Source: Burkholderiales bacterium | GTDB taxonomy: Bacteria; Pseudomonadota; Gammaproteobacteria; Burkholderiales; Burkholderiaceae | Assembly (NCBI GenBank): GCA_947372535.1 | Contig: CANBUA010000180.1 | Location: 1-9,887, forward strand | Direction of reading: 5' to 3' | DNA: 9,887 nt | Part shown: positions 1 to 6,944 of the stretch, piece by piece | How the letters are laid out: each line of letters opens with the position of its first letter | Position numbering within the stretch: position 1 is the first letter of the stretch | Translations under genes and position numbers: made by a program | Notes under the pieces: generated by a model | Told to the model about the DNA's origin: nothing | Seen by the model: the letters and a program-made list of their open reading frames with translations, nothing else | The model's database searches: none

Positions 1-53
1 TAGGCCCGCTGGGTTTGACGTCTGCAACGACTAACAAAAACTGGACATCTTTC

Positions 54-839
54 ATGAGCTACAACATCGATCTGTCGGGCCGTGTGGCCCTGATCACCGG
101 CGCCTCGGGCGGCCTGGGCACCCGTTTCGCGCTGACACTGGCCAAGGCAGGCGCTGCCGTCGTGCTGGCCGGTCGGCGCATCGAAAAACTCAAGACACTG
201 CGTGCCGAAATCGAGGCTGGTGGCGGCGATGCCCACGTGGTAGGCCTGGACGTGACCGAGATCGACAGCATCCGCGCTGCGGTGGCTCACGCCGAGACCG
301 AAGTCGGCGCCATTGACATCTTGATCAACAACTCCGGCGTCAGCACCAGCGAACGCCTGATCGACGTCACTGAAGAGGGCTACGACTACGTCTTCGACAC
401 CAATGTGCGCGGTTCTTTTTTCATGGCGCAGGAAGTGGCCAAGCGCATGATCGCGCGGGCCAATGGCGCGGCACCGGGCACTTTCACGGGCGGGCGGATC
501 GTTAACATCGCCTCGGCCGCCGGCCTCAAAGTGCAACCCAAGATCGGCGCCTACTGCATCAGCAAATCTGCCGTCATCCACATGACCAAGGTGATGGCCG
601 CCGAATGGGGGCGTCACGGCATCACCACCAATGCCATCTGCCCTGGCTACATCGACACCGAGATCAACCACCATCTGTGGCAGACCGAGCAGGGCCAAAA
701 GCTCATCGCGAGCTTGCCGCTCAAGCGCGTGGGCCAGCCGCGTCACCTCGACGCCATGCTGGTCACCCTGTGCGCACCCGAGAGCGACTTCATCAACGGC
801 GCGATCATCTCCGCCGATGACGGCGTGACATCGACCTGA
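54..839 (+). CDS. Short-chain dehydrogenase/reductase (SDR), FabG-like NAD(P)H-dependent oxidoreductase
   Basis: A classical SDR of 261 residues, the usual size, expected to be cytosolic and to interconvert a hydroxyl and a keto group with NAD(P)(H). Numbering from the ATG at 54, the Rossmann cofactor motif TGASGGLG is at residues 15-22, an NNSG version of the NNAG motif at 92-95, and the catalytic tetrad is N117, S154, Y167 and K171 (YCISK). Two arginines after the second beta strand (R41, R42) hint at NADP(H) preference. The C-terminal NGAII-ADDG segment matches the family. The ATG at 54 is preferred because SDRs usually begin just before the first beta strand; a TTG at 15 in the same frame would add 13 residues of no recognisable homology, and the frame stays open to the window edge. 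There is no strong Shine-Dalgarno sequence. The thioesterase gene follows after 97 bases, so a role in acyl-CoA or 3-hydroxyacyl metabolism is likely. The exact substrate cannot be read from the sequence. Confidence 0.93.
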   Translation: MSYNIDLSGRVALITGASGGLGTRFALTLAKAGAAVVLAGRRIEKLKTLRAEIEAGGGDAHVVGLDVTEIDSIRAAVAHAETEVGAIDILINNSGVSTSERLIDVTEEGYDYVFDTNVRGSFFMAQEVAKRMIARANGAAPGTFTGGRIVNIASAAGLKVQPKIGAYCISKSAVIHMTKVMAAEWGRHGITTNAICPGYIDTEINHHLWQTEQGQKLIASLPLKRVGQPRHLDAMLVTLCAPESDFINGAIISADDGVTST

Positions 840-936
840 GGTTGACCTCACCATTCACGGGCCGCCTTGAAATCGGCCAGTCACGCCTCACTTTGACCTT
901 GAGGGCGCCGCGCGCGTCGATACATCTGCCATTGCC

Positions 937-1407
937 ATGAGATTCGAGATTCCAGACCACAAGCTGCTCGTCCACGAAGTGAACGTGCCCATTTTCTGGG
1001 GCGACATGGACAGCCTGGGGCACGTCAACAACACCACCTATTTCAAGTACATGGAGCAGGCCCGGGTGTCGTGGATCAATTCGATCAGCGGCCAAGTCAA
1101 CAACAAGGACGAAGGCCCGGTCATCGCCAACACCTTCTGCAATTTCTATCGGCCTTTGGTCTTTCCCGGTCAGCTGGTGCTCAAGCTCTACGTGGCCAAC
1201 CCAGGGCGCACCAGCATCGACACCTTCGTCACGGTTGAGTTGCAGGGCGATCCGGGGTCGGTCTATGCCGCCGGCGGTGCCACCTTGGTGTGGATCAGCA
1301 TGCAGGATGGTCGGCCGCTGCCCCTGCCGCCTTTCCTGCGTTCGCTGGAAGGGCCTTTACAGGCTTTGCCCGGGGTGGATGCGCCGCCAGCGCTGCCCGA
1401 AAAATGA
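937..1407 (+). CDS. Acyl-CoA thioesterase, hotdog fold (4HBT/YbgC-like)
   Basis: A single-hotdog-domain protein of 156 residues, the usual length for the 4-hydroxybenzoyl-CoA thioesterase/YbgC/FadM-like group, which hydrolyses acyl-CoA to free acid and CoA. The signature WGDMDSLGHVNN is at residues 21-32. D25 aligns with the catalytic aspartate of 4-hydroxybenzoyl-CoA thioesterase, and the following helix (YFKYMEQARVSW) is the typical hotdog helix. The family works as dimers or tetramers. The proline-rich C-terminal tail (about residues 128-156) is not part of the core fold. The start at 937 leaves the normal 15-20 residues before the signature; no clear Shine-Dalgarno sequence precedes it. 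It lies downstream of the SDR gene in the same direction and is followed by an intrinsic terminator, so the two probably form one unit. The acyl chain it prefers cannot be judged here. Confidence 0.93.
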   Translation: MRFEIPDHKLLVHEVNVPIFWGDMDSLGHVNNTTYFKYMEQARVSWINSISGQVNNKDEGPVIANTFCNFYRPLVFPGQLVLKLYVANPGRTSIDTFVTVELQGDPGSVYAAGGATLVWISMQDGRPLPLPPFLRSLEGPLQALPGVDAPPALPEK

Positions 1408-1460
1408 CAGAGCCTGCATCCGGCAGACTTCGTGAGCGCTGCCTCATGCCGTGAGCCTGC

Positions 1461-1488
1461 AACGCCGCCTTCATCGCGGCGTTTTTTT
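1461..1488 (+). terminator. Intrinsic (rho-independent) terminator after the thioesterase gene
   Basis: Perfect 8-bp inverted repeat AACGCCGC (1461-1468) and GCGGCGTT (1476-1483) with a 7-base loop, running directly into seven T residues (1482-1488). It lies 53 bases after the thioesterase stop and about 90 bases before scoA, which separates the two transcription units. Confidence 0.92.
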
Positions 1489-1539
1489 CGTCCAATTCAC
1501 TGGATTTCTACGGGGCGGCCGGTGTACGCTGTGATTGTT

Positions 1540-1554
1540 GCGGTGCAGCACCGC
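1540..1554. promoter_or_regulatory. Inverted repeat in the scoA leader
   Basis: GCGGTGC-A-GCACCGC is a perfect 7-bp odd-centred inverted repeat, 12 bases before the scoA Shine-Dalgarno sequence. It could be an operator for a dimeric repressor or a small hairpin in the 5' leader. No convincing -35/-10 pair was found around it, so its role is open. Confidence 0.4.
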
Positions 1555-1566
1555 GCCCTCATTTCC

Positions 1567-1572
1567 AAGGAG
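1567..1572 (+). promoter_or_regulatory. Ribosome binding site of scoA
   Basis: AAGGAG with 7 bases before the ATG at 1580. This fixes the start there rather than at the in-frame TTG at 1535, which would add 15 residues and has no such site. Confidence 0.9.
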
Positions 1573-1579
1573 TGATTGG

Positions 1580-2287
1580 ATGAACAAGGTCTACCCCGAT
1601 GCCGCCAGCGCGCTGGCCGGAATCGTCAAAGACGGACAGTTGATGGCTGTGGGGGGTTTTGGCCTCTGCGGCATCCCCGAGGCCCTGATCGATGCCCTGC
1701 AAGCCAGCGGCGTCAAAGACCTCACGGTGATCTCCAACAACGCCGGCGTCGATGGTTTTGGCTTGGGCAAGCTGCTCAACACCCGTCAGATCAAACGCAT
1801 GATCTCCAGCTACGTGGGCGAGAACAAGGAGTTCGAGCGCCAATACTTGGCTGGCGAACTGGAACTCGAATTCACCCCGCAAGGCACCTTGGCCGAAAAG
1901 CTCAGGGCAGGGGGCGCGGGCATCCCGGCCTTCTTCACTAAGACGGGCGTGGGCACCATCGTGGCCGATGGCAAGGAGTTGCGAGAGTTCGATGGCGAGA
2001 CCTACGTGATGGAGCGCGCACTCATGCCTGAAGTAGCCCTGGTCAAGGCTTACAAGGCCGACAAGAGCGGCAACCTGATCTTCCGTCGCACGGCGCGCAA
2101 TTTCAACCCGGCCGCCGCCATGGCGGGCAAGATTACCGTGGTCGAGGTGGAAGAGTTGCTGGAGACCGGCGACATCGACCCGGACGCCGTGCACCTGCCT
2201 GGCATCTACGTTCACCGCATCGTGGTCAACGCCCACCCGGAAAAGCGCATCGAAAAGCGCACCATCACTGAAAAAGCGGGAGTTTGA
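1580..2287 (+). CDS. scoA: Succinyl-CoA:3-ketoacid CoA-transferase, subunit A
   Basis: Alpha subunit (235 residues) of a family I CoA-transferase. With ScoB it moves CoA from succinyl-CoA to acetoacetate or another 3-ketoacid, giving acetoacetyl-CoA and succinate in the cytosol. The CoA-transferase signature GGFGLCGIP is at residues 25-33, followed by the expected ISNNAG segment near residue 55 and an [10 protein letters not shown] segment in the C-terminal third, all typical of ScoA. The GLCGIPE form of the signature fits ScoA better than the 3-oxoadipate enzyme PcaI or the AtoD type, though those paralogues remain possible on sequence alone. The stop codon is 2 bases before the scoB ATG, so the two subunits are almost certainly translated together in equal amounts. 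The gene starts a new transcription unit after the terminator at 1461-1488. Likely jobs are ketone-body use or polyhydroxybutyrate breakdown. Confidence 0.93.
   Translation: MNKVYPDAASALAGIVKDGQLMAVGGFGLCGIPEALIDALQASGVKDLTVISNNAGVDGFGLGKLLNTRQIKRMISSYVGENKEFERQYLAGELELEFTPQGTLAEKLRAGGAGIPAFFTKTGVGTIVADGKELREFDGETYVMERALMPEVALVKAYKADKSGNLIFRRTARNFNPAAAMAGKITVVEVEELLETGDIDPDAVHLPGIYVHRIVVNAHPEKRIEKRTITEKAGV
2278..2282 (+). promoter_or_regulatory. Ribosome binding site of scoB, inside the end of scoA
   Basis: GGGAG lies within the last codons of scoA and 7 bases before the ATG at 2290. It supports that ATG over the TTG at 2284, which overlaps the scoA stop codon. Confidence 0.75.
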
Positions 2288-2289
2288 AC

Positions 2290-2931
<642 letters not shown>

Positions 2932-2940
2932 ACCTGGCCT

Positions 2941-4167
2941 TTAGCGGCGCTTGCTGGCCAGCGTCATGGCCAGCAAGCCTAGGGACATCAGCAGCGCGCT
3001 TTGTGGCTCGGGGATACTGCCTGTGGGGGTCAGTAAATAACGCTGGCTGCCGGCCAAAGCCATGATCCGGCCCTCGTCATCGATCGACAAGACATCGCTG
3101 ACGGTCACGTTGAGTTGACTGGCTGGATCGAGCAGGCTGTTGATGTCCTGAGCCTGGCCATCGGTGTACAGGTAGACCATGTCGCGGTAGTCGCCGGTCA
3201 GGGCATGGCCGACGACGTCACCCCGGTCATTGACGGATTTCGCGCTGGCGAAGCTTTTGCCGCCAGTGATCATCGGCAGGTTCAGCAACGTGACTTGGCC
3301 GCTCTGGTAGAGAAAAACCTGCTGCGAACCATCGGACAAGGTCAACTGACCGGCAATGCGCCCATCCGACGAAATGGCCGTGCCCGTGCTGAATTCGCCG
3401 CCGACGTTCAGGCCAGTCATCAGGCCATCCTGGTAGATGAAAGCCTGAAGCTTGTCCTGGGCATTCAGCGATGACCCGGTGACCAGCCCTGAGTCATTGA
3501 ACGCATTGGCGCGACTCAAGCTGCCACCCAATGTCCCCAGCCCGGTCAGCTGGCCTTTCGAATAGATGAAGGCTTGCCGCTTGGCGTCGTCATTGTCGGC
3601 CGTGGTGGTCGAGTTGCCCAAGACCTGGCCTGAGGCGTTGATGGCCGTGCTCTCGCTGAACGATCCGCCCAGTGTGCCCAGATCGGTCAAGGTGCCGTCC
3701 GAATACAAGAAAGCACGAGAGTCGCTCAAGGTCGTCCACAGTTGTCCACCTTGCATGAGGGTACTGGTGCTGTGCCGGACACTGCTCGAGGCGGTACCGC
3801 TGACTTGTCCCTGCGCATTGATGCCAGAGGCACTGCTGTTGAGCAGGCCCATGGTCCCCAATCTGGTCAAGACGCCATGGTCCAGGATGGCCGCTTCCTG
3901 ATCCTGGAACGTGAAGTTGCGGATGGTGCCCTCAGGCGTGACCGTGTCTGGCAAGAACGTGCGCACGACGGTTGAGAAATTGAATGCGCCAGTGGCCTGC
4001 CCAGGATCGTTGACGGCTATAGGGTTGAAGCTGCCCTCGCTGTTCTCGAAGCTTGGCGAGGCAATGAGGGTGGCCTGATATTGCAAGGGCGCAGCCCATG
4101 CTGGCATTTGCGAAATGACCAAGGCCAGGGCAATGGCGCCTGACCGTTTTGACGGCATCAAAAACAT
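2941..4167 (-). CDS. Secreted PEP-CTERM protein with seven HAF-type repeats
   Basis: A 408-residue exported protein. The N-terminus is a signal peptide (basic SKR, hydrophobic AIALALVI, probable cleavage after AWA at residue 25). The C-terminus is a PEP-CTERM sorting signal: PEP at 386-388, a hydrophobic segment at about 390-404 and a final KRR. This class is processed by an exosortase at the inner membrane and is typical of exopolysaccharide- or biofilm-forming bacteria. Between the two lie seven HAF-like units, each with an IN-x-x-G-x-V-x-G core (glycines near 56, 120, 180, 227, 269, 316 and 366), most followed by a QAFIY-like strand and an LGTLGG turn. Seven units suggest a beta-propeller, but this is inference. 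No catalytic residues are recognisable, so the function is unknown. The start at 4167 has a good Shine-Dalgarno sequence; M4 is a weaker alternative. It is convergent with scoB (9 bases between stops) and divergent from rmuC. Its base composition looks somewhat less GC-rich than its neighbours. Confidence 0.88.
   Translation of the reverse strand: MFLMPSKRSGAIALALVISQMPAWAAPLQYQATLIASPSFENSEGSFNPIAVNDPGQATGAFNFSTVVRTFLPDTVTPEGTIRNFTFQDQEAAILDHGVLTRLGTMGLLNSSASGINAQGQVSGTASSSVRHSTSTLMQGGQLWTTLSDSRAFLYSDGTLTDLGTLGGSFSESTAINASGQVLGNSTTTADNDDAKRQAFIYSKGQLTGLGTLGGSLSRANAFNDSGLVTGSSLNAQDKLQAFIYQDGLMTGLNVGGEFSTGTAISSDGRIAGQLTLSDGSQQVFLYQSGQVTLLNLPMITGGKSFASAKSVNDRGDVVGHALTGDYRDMVYLYTDGQAQDINSLLDPASQLNVTVSDVLSIDDEGRIMALAGSQRYLLTPTGSIPEPQSALLMSLGLLAMTLASKRR
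2949..2978. repeat. 12-bp perfect hairpin at the convergence of scoB and the PEP-CTERM gene
   Basis: GCTTGCTGGCCA (2949-2960) and TGGCCAGCAAGC (2967-2978) are exact inverted copies with a 6-base loop. The hairpin is in the 3' untranslated region of the scoAB mRNA and, on the other strand, inside the last 11 codons of the PEP-CTERM gene. Neither side is followed by a T tract, so it is not a canonical intrinsic terminator. It could end or stabilise transcripts from either direction. Confidence 0.75.
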
Positions 4168-4174
4168 GGGTGAG

Positions 4175-4180
4175 CTTCCT
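4175..4180 (-). promoter_or_regulatory. Ribosome binding site of the PEP-CTERM gene
   Basis: AGGAAG on the minus strand, 7 bases before the ATG at 4167. An AT-rich stretch (about 4186-4203) lies just upstream and may belong to the promoter, but no well-spaced -35 box was found for it. Confidence 0.8.
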
Positions 4181-4217
4181 GAAATTTGAAATTATTTAAA
4201 AATGTGCCTTGCGCACT

Positions 4218-4247
4218 TTGGCGCCAAGCATAGCCCAAGTCACGTGA
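4218..4247. promoter_or_regulatory. Two palindromes in the intergenic region between divergent genes
   Basis: The 117-base gap between the PEP-CTERM gene and rmuC holds two perfect palindromes, TTGGCGCCAA (4218-4227) and TCACGTGA (4240-4247), with centres 21 bases apart, about two helical turns. They sit upstream of both genes, just before the candidate rmuC -35 box. They could be operator sites; no known regulator is assigned. Confidence 0.3.
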
Positions 4248-4249
4248 TG

Positions 4250-4278
4250 TTCACGCATGTCCAACCCTCTGAGACAAT
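4250..4278 (+). promoter_or_regulatory. Candidate sigma-70 promoter of rmuC
   Basis: A -35-like TTCACG (4250-4255) and a -10-like GACAAT (4273-4278) are separated by the ideal 17 bases. Transcription would begin at about 4285-4286, on or next to the ATG at 4286, giving a leaderless or nearly leaderless mRNA. Both hexamers match the consensus at four of six bases. Confidence 0.5.
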
Positions 4279-4285
4279 GCGCCGC

Positions 4286-5782
4286 ATGAACTGGCTTGTG
4301 CTCATCCTTTTGTCCTTGAACCTGTTGCTCCTGATGTGGCTGGTGCTGCGTCCTCAACACGCGGTCATGCAATCTGTGAGCGAGCTTGGTCAAAATTTGG
4401 CTCGCCGCAGCGACCAGTTGGAGCGCGATCTGCGCGACGAAATTTCCCGCAGCGCCACCGGCACGCGTCAGGAACTTGGCGCCTCGCTGGCGCAATTTCA
4501 GCAGACCTTGCTGGCTCAGGCCGGGGATGCCACCCGCACTCAGAACGAGCAACTCGACAGTTTCCGCGTTCAACTGGCCGCCATGCAGCAAGGGCTGAGC
4601 GATGTGCTGCGTGATGCCACGCACCAGCAGGGTTTGCAGGCTGCATCTTTGCGCGAGGCCCAGGCCGTGGCCCTGGCCCGCTTCAACGAAGCGCAAGAGA
4701 ACGCCCTCAAGCGCTTGGGCGATGGCGTGACCGAGCAACTGCGTGCCTTGACCGAGTCGAACGACCGCCGCCTGCTCGAAGTGCGCCAGACGGTGGAGAC
4801 CAGGCTGCAGGCCCTGCAAGCCGACAATGAGAAGAAGCTGGAGCAGATGCGCCAGACCGTGGACGAAAAGCTCCATGCCACGTTGGAAGCCCGTCTGGGC
4901 GAAAGCTTCAAGCAAGTCGCCGAGCGCCTGGACCAGGTCCACAAAGGCCTGGGCGAGATGCAACGCCTGGCCAGCGACGTGGGCTCGCTCAACCGCGTCC
5001 TGAGCAACGTCAAGACGCGTGGCATCTTCGGTGAGGTGCAACTGGCCGGGCTGCTGGAACAGGTGTTCACGCTGGAGCAGTACGCGGTCAACGTGGAGAC
5101 GGTGCCAGGCTCGGGCGCGCGGGTGGAGTTCGCCATCCGCATGCCCGGGCGCGGCGGGCCGGATTCGGCGCCGCTGTGGCTGCCCATTGATGCCAAGTTC
5201 CCGCGAGAGGATTACGAGCGCCTGCTCGAAGCCCAGGATCGCGCCGACGCTGTGGGTGTGGAGCAGGCCGCCAAGGGGCTGGAGACGCGCCTGCGCCTGG
5301 AAGCGCGTTCCATCCGCGACAAGTACATCGGGCCACCGCACACGGCTGATTTCGGCATCCTGTTCGTGCCCACCGAGGGCTTGTATGCCGAAGCCTTGAG
5401 GCGCCCCGGCCTGGTCGAAGCCATGCAGCGCGAGTACCGCGTCATGCTGGCCGGTCCGACCACCTTGCTGGCCACGCTCAACAGCTTGCAGATGGGCTTC
5501 CGCACGCTGGCGCTGGAGAAGCGCTCATCAGAGGTTTGGCAGGTGCTGGGCGCCGTCAAGAACGAGTTCGGCAAGTTCGGCGACATCCTGGCCAAGACCA
5601 AGAAGAAGCTGGAAGAGGCCAGCAACAACATCGCCAGTGTCGAGACCCGCACGCGCGTCATGACGCGGGCGCTCAAGCAGGTCGAGGCCATGCCCGAGAC
5701 CCAGGCTCAAGCGCTGTTGCCGGGCGATCCCCTCGACATCGACGATGCGGCCGAAGCAGGCGGGACCCCGACCTTGCTTTGA
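4286..5782 (+). CDS. rmuC: DNA recombination protein RmuC homologue
   Basis: A 498-residue member of the RmuC family, close to the usual length. In E. coli RmuC limits recombination at inverted repeats; the biochemical activity is unsettled and a nuclease-like fold has been proposed. Residues 1-23 form a hydrophobic membrane anchor (MNWLVLILLSLNLLLLMW). Residues of about 30-240 are rich in Q, E, L and R in a coiled-coil pattern. The conserved RmuC domain follows, with the landmarks GIFGEVQLAGLLEQ, IDAKFPREDYERLLEA, a DFGILFVPTEGLYAEA strand and the PTTLLATLNSLQMGFRTLAL block. The ATG at 4286 is chosen because it starts the membrane anchor directly and fits the predicted transcript start. An ATG at 4277 would add only MRR; ATGs at 4247 and 4202 would add hydrophilic residues that overlap the promoter. 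There is no clear Shine-Dalgarno sequence. Its stop is 3 bases from the stop of the convergent hemH. Confidence 0.93.
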   Translation: MNWLVLILLSLNLLLLMWLVLRPQHAVMQSVSELGQNLARRSDQLERDLRDEISRSATGTRQELGASLAQFQQTLLAQAGDATRTQNEQLDSFRVQLAAMQQGLSDVLRDATHQQGLQAASLREAQAVALARFNEAQENALKRLGDGVTEQLRALTESNDRRLLEVRQTVETRLQALQADNEKKLEQMRQTVDEKLHATLEARLGESFKQVAERLDQVHKGLGEMQRLASDVGSLNRVLSNVKTRGIFGEVQLAGLLEQVFTLEQYAVNVETVPGSGARVEFAIRMPGRGGPDSAPLWLPIDAKFPREDYERLLEAQDRADAVGVEQAAKGLETRLRLEARSIRDKYIGPPHTADFGILFVPTEGLYAEALRRPGLVEAMQREYRVMLAGPTTLLATLNSLQMGFRTLALEKRSSEVWQVLGAVKNEFGKFGDILAKTKKKLEEASNNIASVETRTRVMTRALKQVEAMPETQAQALLPGDPLDIDDAAEAGGTPTLL

Positions 5783-5785
5783 TGG

Positions 5786-6892
5786 TCAGCGCTTGGCGCC
5801 CAGCGCTTTGGCTCGTTGCGCCGTGGCTTGCAGGTCAGCCTGCGTGGCCTGCTGCTCGACCTTGGTCGGCCAGCCTTGCAGATGCTGCTCGCACAAGCTG
5901 GCCAGCACCGTGATCCAGTCATGGCCGGCATTGAGGCAGGGGATGTAATTGAAGCTCTGCCCGCCGCTGCTCAGGAAGGCCTGTTTGCCCTCCATGGCGA
6001 TCTCTTCCAGCGTTTCGATGCAGTCCGATACGAAGGCCGGGCAAATCACATCCACCCGCTTGACGCCCGATTTGGCCAGCTTGCGCAAGGTCGGCTCGGT
6101 GTAGGGCTCCAGCCACTTGGCCTTGCCGAAGCGGCTCTGGAAGGTGATGACGTACTCGTCCTTGCCCAGGCCCAGGCGCTCCGCCAGCAGGCGCCCCGTC
6201 TTGTGGCATTCGCAGTGATAGGGGTCGCCCAAATGCAGGGTGCGTTCGGGCATGCCATGAAAGCTCATCACCAGCTTGTCACCGCGGATGCCTTGCTCCT
6301 GGCGCCAGTGCTGGCGCACGCTCTCGGCCAGCACCTCGATGTAGCGCGGATCGTCGTGGAAATGGTTGATGGTGCGCAGCTCGGGCAGCAGGCGGGTGCG
6401 TCGGCCCCAGGCGAACACATCGTCCATCACGCTGGCCGTGGTCGCGCCGCTGTATTGGGGATAAAGCGGCATCACCAGCACGCGACGCACGCCTTCGGCC
6501 TTGAAGGCATCAAGCGCACTGGCAATCGAGGGCTGGCCATAACGCATCGCCCAACGCACGCTCAGTCGGTGGCCGCGCTCGCCCAGATAGCCTTGCAGCA
6601 TGGCGGCTTGTTTGTCGGTCCAGACGCGCAGCGGCGAGCCGTCCTTGGTCCAGATGCTGGCGTATTTGGCGGCCGATTTGGCCGGCCGTGTGCGCAGGAT
6701 GATCCCGTGCAGGATGGGCAGCCAGAGCAAGTGGGGGATTTCCACGACCCGCGGGTCGCTCAGGAATTGCCCGAGGTAGCGCCTCAGGGCGGACGGCGTG
6801 GGGGCATCGGGTGTGCCGAGGTTGACGATGAGCACGCCGGTCAGAGGGCGTTGCGCATGATCGAAGGGCGGTTCTTTGGCGGTGGTGCTCAT
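5786..6892 (-). CDS. hemH: Ferrochelatase (protoheme ferro-lyase)
   Basis: A 368-residue ferrochelatase, which inserts Fe2+ into protoporphyrin IX to make protoheme, the last step of the protoporphyrin-dependent route. From the ATG at 6892 the landmarks are TGVLIVNLGTPDAP near the N-terminus, MPLYPQYSGATTASVMD around residue 150, SFHGMPER with the metal-site histidine H212, TFQSRFGKAKWLEPYT, and CPAFVSDCIETLEEI with the proton-abstracting glutamate E293. Two cysteines in a PYHCECHKTG segment are common in related bacterial enzymes. ATGs at 6913 and 6901 would add 7 or 3 residues. The one at 6892 gives the usual roughly 18 residues before the first strand. None has a Shine-Dalgarno sequence. 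The gene lies 52 bases after the sensor kinase gene on the same strand, so co-transcription is possible. It runs tail to tail into rmuC with no terminator between them. Confidence 0.96.
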   Translation of the reverse strand: MSTTAKEPPFDHAQRPLTGVLIVNLGTPDAPTPSALRRYLGQFLSDPRVVEIPHLLWLPILHGIILRTRPAKSAAKYASIWTKDGSPLRVWTDKQAAMLQGYLGERGHRLSVRWAMRYGQPSIASALDAFKAEGVRRVLVMPLYPQYSGATTASVMDDVFAWGRRTRLLPELRTINHFHDDPRYIEVLAESVRQHWRQEQGIRGDKLVMSFHGMPERTLHLGDPYHCECHKTGRLLAERLGLGKDEYVITFQSRFGKAKWLEPYTEPTLRKLAKSGVKRVDVICPAFVSDCIETLEEIAMEGKQAFLSSGGQSFNYIPCLNAGHDWITVLASLCEQHLQGWPTKVEQQATQADLQATAQRAKALGAKR

Positions 6893-6894
6893 GG

Positions 6895-6907
6895 CCCACA
6901 TTGTGGG
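6895..6907. repeat. Inverted repeat overlapping the hemH start region
   Basis: CCCACA-T-TGTGGG, two perfect 6-bp arms around one base, lies 2 bases upstream of the preferred hemH ATG. On the minus strand it contains CACAAT (6905-6900), which has the spacing of a -10 box to that ATG, but no matching -35 box was found. It may be an operator, a start-site hairpin or chance. Confidence 0.35.
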
Positions 6908-6944
6908 GCGCATTGAGGCCCGGGCAGACGCGCCCTTTGATGTA

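Noticed and set aside
15..53. Start of the SDR at TTG 15, or TTGACG at 15-20 as a -35 box
   Set aside because: The extra N-terminal residues are not typical of SDRs, and no good -10 box follows at proper spacing; the upstream sequence is too short to judge.
840..936. TTGACC (893-898) as a -35 box for a separate thioesterase promoter
   Set aside because: No hexamer resembling TATAAT is found at 16-18 bases downstream; co-transcription with the SDR gene is simpler.
1559..2236. Open frame of 225 codons on the minus strand opposite scoA
   Set aside because: It is fully antisense to scoA, which has a ribosome binding site and the CoA-transferase signature.
4218..4245. Possible sigma-54 (-24/-12) promoter for the PEP-CTERM gene on the minus strand
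   Set aside because: Candidate GG and GC pairs either have the wrong spacing (9 instead of 10 bases) or lack the TTGC element.
4202..4285. Longer rmuC starts at 4202, 4247 or 4277
   Set aside because: They place hydrophilic residues before the membrane anchor, overlap the probable promoter and lack Shine-Dalgarno sequences; 4277 cannot be fully excluded.
4196..5341. Open frame of 381 codons on the minus strand opposite rmuC
   Set aside because: Its translation is rich in Q, H and L with no domain, and rmuC on the other strand is a convincing family member.
5787..5812. Short direct repeat of AGCGCTT at the 3' end of hemH
   Set aside because: Two short copies in GC-rich coding sequence are expected by chance and have no flanking structure.
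5816..6916. Open frame of 366 codons on the plus strand opposite hemH
   Set aside because: It is antisense to a clear ferrochelatase with all key residues; its translation shows no known motif and is an effect of GC-rich third codon positions.
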